Source of the DNA: Oribacterium sp. NK2B42
GTDB lineage: Bacteria; Bacillota; Clostridia; Lachnospirales; Lachnospiraceae
Assembly (NCBI RefSeq): GCF_000424445.1
Contig: NZ_AUJX01000024.1
Span: 1-64,000, forward strand
Direction: 5' to 3'
DNA length: 64,000 bases
The notes under the pieces are model-generated. The model saw only the letters and a program-made list of their open reading frames with translations. It was not told the DNA's origin and made no database searches. Shown here piece by piece: positions 25,868-34,014 of this stretch (position 1 is its first letter; each line of letters starts with the position of its first letter). A program made the translations under genes and the position numbers.

Positions 25868-27148
25868 TCAATGCCAGAAAACCCATATAAAAAGGTAGCC
25901 TGTTGTAGCTGCAACCAATGTGAAAGGAAGCCCTATCTTCATAAAATCTCCAAAGGACACTTCATGACCACCTTTCTTCAGCATACCTACTGCCGTGATA
26001 TTGGCACTTGCCCCTATCGGTGTAATGTTTCCTCCCAGGGTAGCACCTGAAAGAAGTCCGAAGTAAAGCACATAAGGCTCGATACCCAGAAGAGAGGTAA
26101 TACCCGTCAGTATGGGAAGCATGGTAGCAACATACGGAATATTATCGATAAAGGCAGAAAACAATACAGAACCCCATACTATGATGGTGTACAGTAAAAA
26201 CAGATTATCTCCGCCTGCATCTACTATGAGTTTTGCCGCATCATCTATAAGTCCTACATCGGTTATTCCGCGAATAACCACGAAAAGACCACAAAGAACA
26301 AATAATGTTTCAAAATCAACCGACGCCATGGCACGTCTGAGATTTGTAATGCTTCTCTTGGTAACGTAATCGTAAATCAGACATATAGCCGCGACGACCA
26401 TACATATGGCACCGTTTGTTATTGACGGAGTATCCGGAATGAAAGATGCGATAATGAGACATACAACTATTCCGCAAAGTGCGATAGTGGGAAACTTATC
26501 CTCCACAACGGTTTTTTCATTTGCCTCAACCGGCTGGGTGAGCTTATGAAAAAGAAACATCATTACAGGTACTGTCATGATCGCTCCAAGCTCAACAGCC
26601 CAGAAAATACCGGGACGTCCCTTCATCCAAAAGAATTCCATGAAGTTCATGTTTGCGTAATCACCAAGCATGATAGACGTTGTATCACCTACCAGTGTTG
26701 CAGCTCCCTGAAGATTGGAGGAAACAGCCACCGAAAGAATCATGGATACCGGTGAGATGTCCAGCTTCTTACATATTGCAAGGCCCACCGGCGCTATCAT
26801 GAGAACTGTGGCAACATTATCTATAAATGCCGAAACAGCTCCCGAGAAGAGCGACATGAGTATGATTACCCACATCACATTAGGACATTTATCCAGAATG
26901 ATGTCAGCCATCAGGTTAGGCATCTTCGATTCGATAAAGAAGAAAACCACTAACATGGTTCCGCCTATCATCATGAGAACGTTCCAGTTAACAACGGAAA
27001 GAATGTACATAAAATCTCTCCGCATTATTCCAAGAACCACAAAGGCTGCTGCAACCGCCCAGATCGTAAATAACTTCCATTCGGATTTCACGATCATAAC
27101 CACATACATCAGGATAAATAATGCTAACGCAACATATTTTATTTCCAA
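25868..27148 (-). CDS. ArsB/NhaD-type (SLC13 superfamily) ion permease
   Basis: A 426-residue membrane protein with about 11 helices and two inverted halves, each with an FSAFIDN-type motif (FSGAVSAFIDNVATVL and LFSAFIDNIPYVATMLP). These are hallmarks of the ArsB/NhaD ion transporter superfamily. SGATLGGNITPIGASAN is the second family signature. Na+/H+ exchange or anion transport are both possible; no ars genes are nearby. The start is probably TTG at 27148 after GGGGG. A promoter-like TATAAT and a hairpin lie immediately upstream. Confidence 0.85.
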   Translation of the reverse strand: MEIKYVALALFILMYVVMIVKSEWKLFTIWAVAAAFVVLGIMRRDFMYILSVVNWNVLMMIGGTMLVVFFFIESKMPNLMADIILDKCPNVMWVIILMSLFSGAVSAFIDNVATVLMIAPVGLAICKKLDISPVSMILSVAVSSNLQGAATLVGDTTSIMLGDYANMNFMEFFWMKGRPGIFWAVELGAIMTVPVMMFLFHKLTQPVEANEKTVVEDKFPTIALCGIVVCLIIASFIPDTPSITNGAICMVVAAICLIYDYVTKRSITNLRRAMASVDFETLFVLCGLFVVIRGITDVGLIDDAAKLIVDAGGDNLFLLYTIIVWGSVLFSAFIDNIPYVATMLPILTGITSLLGIEPYVLYFGLLSGATLGGNITPIGASANITAVGMLKKGGHEVSFGDFMKIGLPFTLVAATTGYLFIWVFWH

Positions 27149-27167
27149 AATTAACCCCCTTCAAAAA

Positions 27168-27211
27168 AATACAAAGAAGGAGACTGTTGATCCTCTCACC
27201 AGTCTCCTTCT
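27168..27211 (-). terminator. terminator of murA, just upstream of the permease
   Basis: AGAAGGAGACTG (27175-27186) and CAGTCTCCTTCT (27200-27211) form a 12-bp stem. TTTGTATTTTTTT follows on the minus strand. It is only about 20 bases before the next start codon, so it could also act as a leader attenuator. Confidence 0.8.
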
Positions 27212-27278
27212 GCATTATAATATTTTATTCATGGCATGTATGTCTTCAGGAATCTATGAGACCACTATCTTCCCTGTA

Positions 27279-28574
27279 TCATCCGATCTTCAGCCTGAAC
27301 TTCTGCGCGGCTCTGTCTGAATTCACAAGAGATATCTCTGCACCCAAGGTCTGAAGCTTCTTCTCGAAATGCTCATATCCTCTCTGGATATAACCAATCT
27401 CGTTAACTGTTGTTATGCCTTCAGCACAAAGTCCCGCAATAACAAGAGCCGCTCCGGCTCTTAAATCCAGGGCATTGACACTGGCACCGGTGAATTTCTT
27501 CACACCGTCAATAACAGAAACATTACCCTCTACCTTTATGTTTGAACCCATACGGGCAAGCTCGTCAACATACTTGAATCTGTTTTCAAAGATAGATTCC
27601 GTCACCACAGATGTGCCCTCTGCAAGTGCAAGGGTAACTGACATCTGGGGCTGCATGTCTGTAGGGAATCCGGGATATGGCAGCGTCTTTACATCAGTAG
27701 GATGCTGTACCTCTGCACCAATGACACGTACTGCCTCATCGTACTCATAAACAGTATTTCCCATTTCAATAAGCTTTGCTGAAATTGATTCCAGATGCTT
27801 GGGAATAACATTCTTGATAAGTACATCGCCTCTGGTTGCTGCTGCCGCACACATAAAGGTACCGGCTTCTATCTGGTCGGGGATAACCGCATAGGTTGTT
27901 CCATGAAGTCTCTTTACACCCTTGACACGGATGGTATCCGTACCTGCACCCCTGATATTGGCTCCCATGGAATTCAGGAAGTTTGCAACATCAACTATAT
28001 GGGGTTCCTTGGCAACATTCTCAATGATAGTTCTGCCTTCGGCAAGAGCCGCTGCAAGCATGATATTGATGGTAGCTCCTACAGACACAACATCCAGATA
28101 AATATGTGATGCCTTAAGTCCGTTCGGTGCATCTGCCTGCACACATCCGTTCTTGATCTCGACATTGGTTCCCAGAGCCCTGAAGCCCTTGATATGCTGA
28201 TCGATAGGTCTCGAACCTATGGCACAGCCTCCCGGAAGAGGAACTATGGCCTTGTGATATTTTCCAAGCAATGAACCTATAAAATAGTAAGACGCTCTGA
28301 TCTTACGTATGTATTCATCATCTATGGAAACATCCTGTACCTCTGAAGCATTGATAAGAGCTGTATGCCGGTCAATTCGTTTAACTGTAGCGCCAACTTC
28401 CTTCAGCGCCTCCAGCATAACATTGATATCTCTTACGTCCGGCAGATTCTCTATCGTAACATCTTCATCTGTTAAAAGCGCTCCGGCAATGATGCCCAAT
28501 GCAGCATTCTTTGCCCCGCCTATCACGACTTCTCCGTGAAGGGGTTTTCCGCCTTTCATGATAAACTGTTCCAT
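27279..28574 (-). CDS. murA: UDP-N-acetylglucosamine 1-carboxyvinyltransferase
   Basis: A 431-residue MurA, catalysing the first committed step of peptidoglycan synthesis (transfer of enolpyruvate from PEP to UDP-GlcNAc). GGAKNAAL has Lys22 and Asn23. The active-site loop is PLPGGCAIGSRPIDQH with Cys117, so it is of the fosfomycin-sensitive type. I chose ATG 28574, preceded by AAGGAG. It follows the DHHW gene by about 110 bases on the same strand. Confidence 0.96.
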   Translation of the reverse strand: MEQFIMKGGKPLHGEVVIGGAKNAALGIIAGALLTDEDVTIENLPDVRDINVMLEALKEVGATVKRIDRHTALINASEVQDVSIDDEYIRKIRASYYFIGSLLGKYHKAIVPLPGGCAIGSRPIDQHIKGFRALGTNVEIKNGCVQADAPNGLKASHIYLDVVSVGATINIMLAAALAEGRTIIENVAKEPHIVDVANFLNSMGANIRGAGTDTIRVKGVKRLHGTTYAVIPDQIEAGTFMCAAAATRGDVLIKNVIPKHLESISAKLIEMGNTVYEYDEAVRVIGAEVQHPTDVKTLPYPGFPTDMQPQMSVTLALAEGTSVVTESIFENRFKYVDELARMGSNIKVEGNVSVIDGVKKFTGASVNALDLRAGAALVIAGLCAEGITTVNEIGYIQRGYEHFEKKLQTLGAEISLVNSDRAAQKFRLKIG

Positions 28575-28684
28575 ATATCTCCTTAAGTCAGTAGTATAAT
28601 CAGCAAAAGAGTACACTAAACCTTTATATCCATAATCCCTAGAATTATAAATGAAAGCTTCCTTTTTTGCAACCTACATTAAAA

Positions 28685-30115
28685 TTAAGAAAAAATACTC
28701 AAAATCATTCCCGACACTTTTTCCGTAATTGCCTGAACATTATTTAAAAAGATTATATCACTTACACCATGGTCAGTGATAAAGTCAGAAAGGTTACCTT
28801 TATAATATCTGTAATCCACCACATAAACATTTTCATAATGATCCACAAGGAAGGGGACAAAGGCATTGCCATAGGATTCCTTCACCAGAACACAGCTTGA
28901 ACCATCTGTTATATGTGGATTTGTAATCTGTGTAAAGGGGTTATCCCCATTGATGAAGCAGTTATACTTTCTTCCGGCGTTGGCTTCTGTCACATCATTT
29001 ACGACCTTGCTGCTCTTCACCTCACCGGTCTCAACTGTAATTATAGCATCATTTGTGCCTAAAGGTATCCAGGCTTCCACATGGTCCGGATTGGCCTTCA
29101 ATTGTTCTGATCTGTTTGTTGCAAAATAGAAGGTTCCGTAGAAGCCCTGATAATCCACATAAGGAAACTCACTCAGTTCATGAGGCTCAATGCCTTTTTC
29201 CTTACAAAAATCTCTGTAAGCATAGTACGCACCCAGGGCAGTCCAGTGATGATCAGTGTTGAAATAGATATACTCATCCTTGTGAGCCACCATGGTATCA
29301 AACACCGAAATCCTGTGTATGGCAGGGTCCATAAGGCTATAGATGTAGTTAAAGGCATCCGGCATGTTTCCGGATCCAAGCTCCTCCTGAAGCGAGGGGT
29401 CAAGCTCCACTCCAAAGCTGTTGGGAACCAGCATGTCATAGACATTGGCCTCAGGGAACAGGGCTTTAACAGTATTTATAACGGATGCATACTTAACGGA
29501 TCCGCCCTGATTATAATAGAATATCTCGTAACCCTTATTGTCGTTTACATAGATATTTCCGGCCTGTTCGCCTGCTATCTCCACGTTTTCCTTTGGAGTA
29601 GTGTCAACCTTCAGCGTTCCGTCTGCATTGGTTTCTATGAGTTCCTCAAACTCATTGACTGTTTCCGTTGGAGCTTCTCCGGTCTCCTCCGGACTCTCCA
29701 TAAGTATCACCGGAGCGAGAGATTCAGCGGTTTCCGGTATGGTATCCTCCACCACCGATGCCTTGTTGCCATAATAGGCTTCCCCACCTACTCCGTAATA
29801 GTCCTCTATACCGGCTTCCAAAGAGAGCAGCTCCTCTCTGTAGGGAAACGTATCAGAAAACCACTTATTGAGATCAGTGAAGAATTTTCCGTTCATCACA
29901 GTGAGCATCTGCGGAGCGGGTCTTTTGGCAAGAGGTCGTTTTTCCGATTCGGAGTACTCCGGTCTTGAAACCACGATTCCCACAAAAAAGAGTCCCGCAA
30001 AGGCAGCCATGGCGATGACTGACATAACCTTAGCTCCGTTACTTTTAAAGACCTTCTTCTTTATTTCGCTGCTGATCTTATTCTTTTTTGATTTTTGTTT
30101 AATGTTATCACTCAT
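28685..30115 (-). CDS. DHHW-family membrane-anchored protein (O-acylation partner)
   Basis: A 476-residue protein with a basic cytoplasmic N-terminus, one membrane anchor (about 30-50) and a large external domain. The diagnostic FNTDHHWTALGAYYAY is present, with a proposed AlgJ/AlgX-like SGNH fold; VKESYGNAFVPFL is a further conserved block. A Glu/Thr-rich stretch (about 125-175) is inserted. It is transcribed after an MBOAT acyltransferase, the usual partner that passes acyl groups across the membrane. Together they probably O-acetylate a surface polysaccharide. Confidence 0.85.
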   Translation of the reverse strand: MSDNIKQKSKKNKISSEIKKKVFKSNGAKVMSVIAMAAFAGLFFVGIVVSRPEYSESEKRPLAKRPAPQMLTVMNGKFFTDLNKWFSDTFPYREELLSLEAGIEDYYGVGGEAYYGNKASVVEDTIPETAESLAPVILMESPEETGEAPTETVNEFEELIETNADGTLKVDTTPKENVEIAGEQAGNIYVNDNKGYEIFYYNQGGSVKYASVINTVKALFPEANVYDMLVPNSFGVELDPSLQEELGSGNMPDAFNYIYSLMDPAIHRISVFDTMVAHKDEYIYFNTDHHWTALGAYYAYRDFCKEKGIEPHELSEFPYVDYQGFYGTFYFATNRSEQLKANPDHVEAWIPLGTNDAIITVETGEVKSSKVVNDVTEANAGRKYNCFINGDNPFTQITNPHITDGSSCVLVKESYGNAFVPFLVDHYENVYVVDYRYYKGNLSDFITDHGVSDIIFLNNVQAITEKVSGMILSIFS

Positions 30116-30193
30116 CTATAAATACTGATTTATGGCCGTAATATCTAACGGTTGATTCAGATATGACCGGCTCCACGGACTAACATCCAATAC

Positions 30194-31939
30194 TTAAAAC
30201 TGATTATACAAAAACGGCGAATAACTTGCTCCCACCATAGCTAAGATCGATACAAACAAGAATATAAGCATCATAATGGTTCGCATCCCGTAAAACAGGG
30301 CTTCCCTCATTACGCGCTCGTTTTTTCTTTTTTTGATACGGTTTTCGAGCCTTGTAACCATACGTTCATGGCTCTCGATATCCTGTTTCTTTACTTCATT
30401 AATCTCGCTGTGGCTTTCAGAACTGAATTTTTCAACCAGCTCGTAATCCTTTTCTTCCTGTTCATGAAGCTGGTGTTCATCTTCAAGATTCTGCATTTCC
30501 AGAGCCTCTTTATGCTGGCTGCTGTGCAATCTTTTTCTTACCGTCAATGCTATATTCTTCCACAACGGAGTACAAAAGCTTACGGCAAGTATCACAAAGT
30601 AAACATTACCCCTGAGGGTAAGAACCTCAGATGCTGTGCAGAGGGTTCTTCCGCTTCTTCCAAGCAAAACATTCATAACCTCCCACAGCTTATGAAAGTC
30701 CGTTATCCTGAAAAGCACCCATCCGAAAAAGACTACCGCCAGGGTATAAAGATGTCCCAATGCTCCCATTATCACACTGAGACCTCCGGTTTTTTCCTTT
30801 TTACCTGTATGTTTACGACACAGGTTCTCAATCACTATAAAAATATAATAATATAATCCCCAGAGGATAAAATTCCAGCTGGCTCCATGCCATAAACCTG
30901 TAAGGGTCCACACGACTAGAAGGTTAAGCATCAGTCTTCCAAAGCCCACACGACTTCCGCCAAGGGGAATATATACATAATCCCTGAAAAAGCTGCTTAA
31001 AGAGATATGCCAGCGTCTCCAGAAATCCCTTACAGAGGAAGCAATATATGGATAGTTGAAGTTTTCCTGATAGTCAAGACCCAGGATTTCTCCGAGACCG
31101 ATAGCCATATCGGAATATGCGGAAAAATCCAGATACAGCTGCATCATGTAGAACAAAGAACCCATATAGGCTCCGAAAACCGAATAGGATACATTTTCAG
31201 TCAAAGGCAGAAATGCTTCGCACAGCTTTCCGCAATGATCGGCGATAAGGGTCTTTTTGGCCAGGCCGATTGTGAATCTCCATATACCGTCTGAGATTCC
31301 TTCATAGGAAACTTTTCTCTTATCAAACTGTGTACAAAGCTCTCCGTATCTGGAGATAGGTCCCTGGGTAACCTGGTGAAATATCACCGTATACAGAAGC
31401 ACATGGAAGAAATCTCCCGCTCTGGTCTTCTGATTATAAACATCGGAAACATAACTTATAAGCTTAAAGGTGTAGAAAGACACTCCGAGAGGCATACCGA
31501 TCCTTAGGATCTCTTCGTCAAGCTTTCCATCAAGTTTATAAGCAAGTACATCCTGTAATATGAATCTTGTGTATTTAAACACCGCAAGGATTATAACCAG
31601 AACAACTATACCTGCGATCAGCCAGGTCTTTGCGATCCTTTTATTCTTTTCGATGGATTTCTGGGCCAGAGGACTCATAAATTCCTCATCTCCCTTTTCG
31701 TAGTCGGGATTTGAAGCCTTTGCTCTGTCCAGAGCCCCCTGGATCATCCTGCCTGTAAGACACGCGTATGCTGCCAATGCTATGATCAGAACAAGATAAT
31801 TAAGGCCTCCAAAGGCGTAAAACACAAGGGATGCCAGAAGAAGCCATATATTTTTTTGTTTTATTCCCGGCATAAGGAAATAAATCAAGGTAAACGCCGG
31901 AAAGAATATTGTTACGAAAAACAAGCTTGTAAAGCTCAT
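30194..31939 (-). CDS. MBOAT-family O-acyltransferase (AlgI/DltB-like)
   Basis: A 581-residue polytopic protein. The N-terminal 430 residues contain the MBOAT core, with RDFWRRWHISLSSFFRDY and the catalytic-histidine motif LTGLWHGASWNF. Unlike most family members it carries a charged coiled-coil-like insert (about 465-540, rich in Glu/Lys/His) before a last membrane helix. It is expected to transfer acyl groups across the membrane to the DHHW protein or a glycan. It is first gene of the MBOAT-DHHW-murA run. Confidence 0.9.
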   Translation of the reverse strand: MSFTSLFFVTIFFPAFTLIYFLMPGIKQKNIWLLLASLVFYAFGGLNYLVLIIALAAYACLTGRMIQGALDRAKASNPDYEKGDEEFMSPLAQKSIEKNKRIAKTWLIAGIVVLVIILAVFKYTRFILQDVLAYKLDGKLDEEILRIGMPLGVSFYTFKLISYVSDVYNQKTRAGDFFHVLLYTVIFHQVTQGPISRYGELCTQFDKRKVSYEGISDGIWRFTIGLAKKTLIADHCGKLCEAFLPLTENVSYSVFGAYMGSLFYMMQLYLDFSAYSDMAIGLGEILGLDYQENFNYPYIASSVRDFWRRWHISLSSFFRDYVYIPLGGSRVGFGRLMLNLLVVWTLTGLWHGASWNFILWGLYYYIFIVIENLCRKHTGKKEKTGGLSVIMGALGHLYTLAVVFFGWVLFRITDFHKLWEVMNVLLGRSGRTLCTASEVLTLRGNVYFVILAVSFCTPLWKNIALTVRKRLHSSQHKEALEMQNLEDEHQLHEQEEKDYELVEKFSSESHSEINEVKKQDIESHERMVTRLENRIKKRKNERVMREALFYGMRTIMMLIFLFVSILAMVGASYSPFLYNQF

Positions 31940-32057
31940 AACTATATTCCTCTCCTTTTAAAACAACAATACTTCCGTGTGTCAGGTGCGGGAAGATTTT
32001 TTCCTGTCATGTACCTGAGTCACCGGTTAAGTTCAAAAGATTACTTTCAGACTTCTA

Positions 32058-32086
32058 TTGCCAATTACAATGTTTTCATGTATACT
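32058..32086 (+). promoter_or_regulatory. promoter of the SRP RNA gene
   Basis: TTGCCA (32058-32063), 17 bases, TATACT (32081-32086). The RNA 5' end follows seven to eight bases later. Confidence 0.8.
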
Positions 32087-32093
32087 TCAACTT

Positions 32094-32211
32094 GCTTCGG
32101 GGTTGTTTGGGCCCCACGCAATGGGTCCCTCGAACCGTGTCAGGACGGGAACGTAGCAGCACTAAGAGGATCCTCCCATGTGACGTGGATCCACCTACTC
32201 AACTCCGGAGC
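32094..32211 (+). ncRNA. ffs: signal recognition particle RNA, small bacterial type
   Basis: The universally conserved SRP core is present as TGTCAGGACGGGAACGTAGC followed by AGCACTAAGAGG, the helix 8 asymmetric loop that binds Ffh. The first 12 bases (GCTTCGGGGTTG) pair with the last 12 (CAACTCCGGAGC) allowing G-U pairs. A run of five T follows the 3' end. At about 118 nt it is the short 4.5S-like form. It is the only stable RNA I recognise with confidence in the window. Confidence 0.92.
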
Positions 32212-32228
32212 TTTTTATTTGATATAAT

Positions 32229-32277
32229 GCAGCTTTTGCCATATCTCCGATATCGGTATAAGCTGCCTCTTTTTTTA
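32229..32277 (+). terminator. second terminator-like hairpin after ffs
   Basis: GCAGCTT (32229-32235) and AAGCTGC (32260-32266) enclose a CCGATATCGG palindrome, and eight T follow a few bases later. It probably backs up ffs termination before the convergent tatD. Confidence 0.65.
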
Positions 32278-32326
32278 TTCTGTCCACGCGGCTCTCAGGA
32301 ATCCAAAAGAATCCGTGAGGATTTTT

Positions 32327-33220
32327 TTATCCTATCCTGTAAACCCTTTTTGCATTTTCCGTGGTGATCCATATAACCTCATCAGCAGTCATATTCTTAA
32401 GTTCCGCGATCTTATCCGCCACATATATAAGATTTCTCGGATCATTTCTGGTACCCCTTAAAGGCACCGGTGCCATGTAAGGACAATCCGTCTCCAAAAC
32501 GATATTCTCAATCGGAATATTTTCCACAACTTCCTTTATCTTTCTGGAGTTTTTAAAGGTCACAACGCCGCCTATTCCCACACACATCCCAAGCTTCACA
32601 TAAAGCTTTGCCATTTCAAGGGAATAACCGAAACAGTGGATTATCCCACCGTTTTCATATCCACCTTCTGAAACGATCATATCGTAGGTGTCCTTCGCAG
32701 CATCTCTGGAATGAACATTTATGGGCATTTTAAACTCTCTTGCAAGCCTTAGCATCTTTACAAAGGTCTCCCTCTGAATCTCAGGCTCCGGATCTGCGCT
32801 CTCAAGCTCCTCCGGTGTGGCCTCTTTTCCGGCCTTCAAAGCTCTCTCAGCGATGCCTTCCCTGGTGTAATGATAGTCGAGACCAATTTCACCGATGGCA
32901 ACTATCTTTCCATGTCCGGAATCTCCCTGAACATCCGAGACTCCTACTCTGTCATCTTCGACCATTTTCTTTAATTGTATAATGTCTTCCTCACGGCATC
33001 TGTCACTGTGATCGGGGTGAAAGCCAACCGCCGCATAAACATTGGCATATCTTCCTGCCAGTTCCACCGCCTTAATACTTGATGGCATGTCAAAGCCTAT
33101 CTCTGTGAAATACCCTATTCCGGAACTCACGAGATTCTCAATAACCGGGCTTCTGTCTTCCTCAAAGCTCTCATCATTCATATGAGCATGGGAATCAAAA
33201 ATCATAACATCTTTTATCAT
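32327..33220 (-). CDS. tatD: TatD-family metal-dependent DNase
   Basis: A 297-residue TatD/YabD-type hydrolase with metal ligands in FDSHAHM, GEIGLDYHY, NVHSRDA, HCFGYS and LETDCPY. It is about 40 residues longer than usual. One insert (DVQGDSGHG) precedes the GEIGLD strand and a charged one of about 22 residues follows it. It overlaps the TraX-like gene by ATGA and belongs to the metG-traX-tatD operon. Confidence 0.92.
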   Translation of the reverse strand: MIKDVMIFDSHAHMNDESFEEDRSPVIENLVSSGIGYFTEIGFDMPSSIKAVELAGRYANVYAAVGFHPDHSDRCREEDIIQLKKMVEDDRVGVSDVQGDSGHGKIVAIGEIGLDYHYTREGIAERALKAGKEATPEELESADPEPEIQRETFVKMLRLAREFKMPINVHSRDAAKDTYDMIVSEGGYENGGIIHCFGYSLEMAKLYVKLGMCVGIGGVVTFKNSRKIKEVVENIPIENIVLETDCPYMAPVPLRGTRNDPRNLIYVADKIAELKNMTADEVIWITTENAKRVYRIG

Positions 33221-33996
33221 ATATTAACCATTGCTCCGATATAGATCATTGCATAAAAAGCTGTCAGCATAAGAGGATAGTAAATATAGTAGAACCACTT
33301 AAAACTAAACCTTCCTCTTTCTCCGTTATAGAGCATTATGGGAATAAAGCTCAATACCGGAAGGAATCGGGACGATATGCTTCCCACAGCAATAGCTGCG
33401 GCACCGCCGAGCATCTGAAACACTTTTTCTCTGTTAAAGTTGTACATAAGAGCGATACTCAGGACTCCGTACCATCCAAACTGAAAGCGCACAATATATG
33501 CGATTCCGCATCCCACGGTCACAGCCAGCCATTTCTTAAGGGGCTGCTTCCACCATTTTTTCATAAAATACATTACCAGCAGGCCTGCTGCCAGTGTAAA
33601 CACCGGATTCTGATGATTTAAATTTATGGTTTCGTTAAAAAATGCCAGGTCGTAGGGAACTTCTGATATGAGCGCAACGATAAAAACTCTGATGAAATAT
33701 TTCCGGAAATCGGAAGTATGTATAAAACCTTCTACTAAGAGAAATGCAAAGATAGGGAAACTGAAATGACGGAATATTACCAGAAAATCATATAATCTGA
33801 GCCATAAGGCTCCTTCTTCGGTGGCGATGGCCATCTGATAGTACTCATCAACAAAACCGTAAAGTTTTCCGTTATGGATAATGATGACCGCAAAATAATA
33901 TGCGGTCATCATAAGAGCAGCCAAAAACTTTAGTGTCCCACCTGAAATACCAATATTCTTTTTTGTACTCTTGAGTACACTATGATGTGTTGCCAT
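33217..33996 (-). CDS. TraX-family membrane protein
   Basis: A 259-residue polytopic protein with about seven or eight helices. FRHFSFPIFAFLLVEGFIHT and ALISEVPYDLAF match the TraX family, which includes the F-plasmid pilin N-acetylase and many chromosomal relatives of unknown role. It sits between metG and tatD, which are directly adjacent in many Firmicutes, and is coupled to tatD by ATGA. No conjugation genes are present. An acyl transfer role on surface material is possible. Confidence 0.82.
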   Translation of the reverse strand: MATHHSVLKSTKKNIGISGGTLKFLAALMMTAYYFAVIIIHNGKLYGFVDEYYQMAIATEEGALWLRLYDFLVIFRHFSFPIFAFLLVEGFIHTSDFRKYFIRVFIVALISEVPYDLAFFNETINLNHQNPVFTLAAGLLVMYFMKKWWKQPLKKWLAVTVGCGIAYIVRFQFGWYGVLSIALMYNFNREKVFQMLGGAAAIAVGSISSRFLPVLSFIPIMLYNGERGRFSFKWFYYIYYPLMLTAFYAMIYIGAMVNI

Positions 33997-34014
33997 AATC
34001 CTTATATTTTTCTA

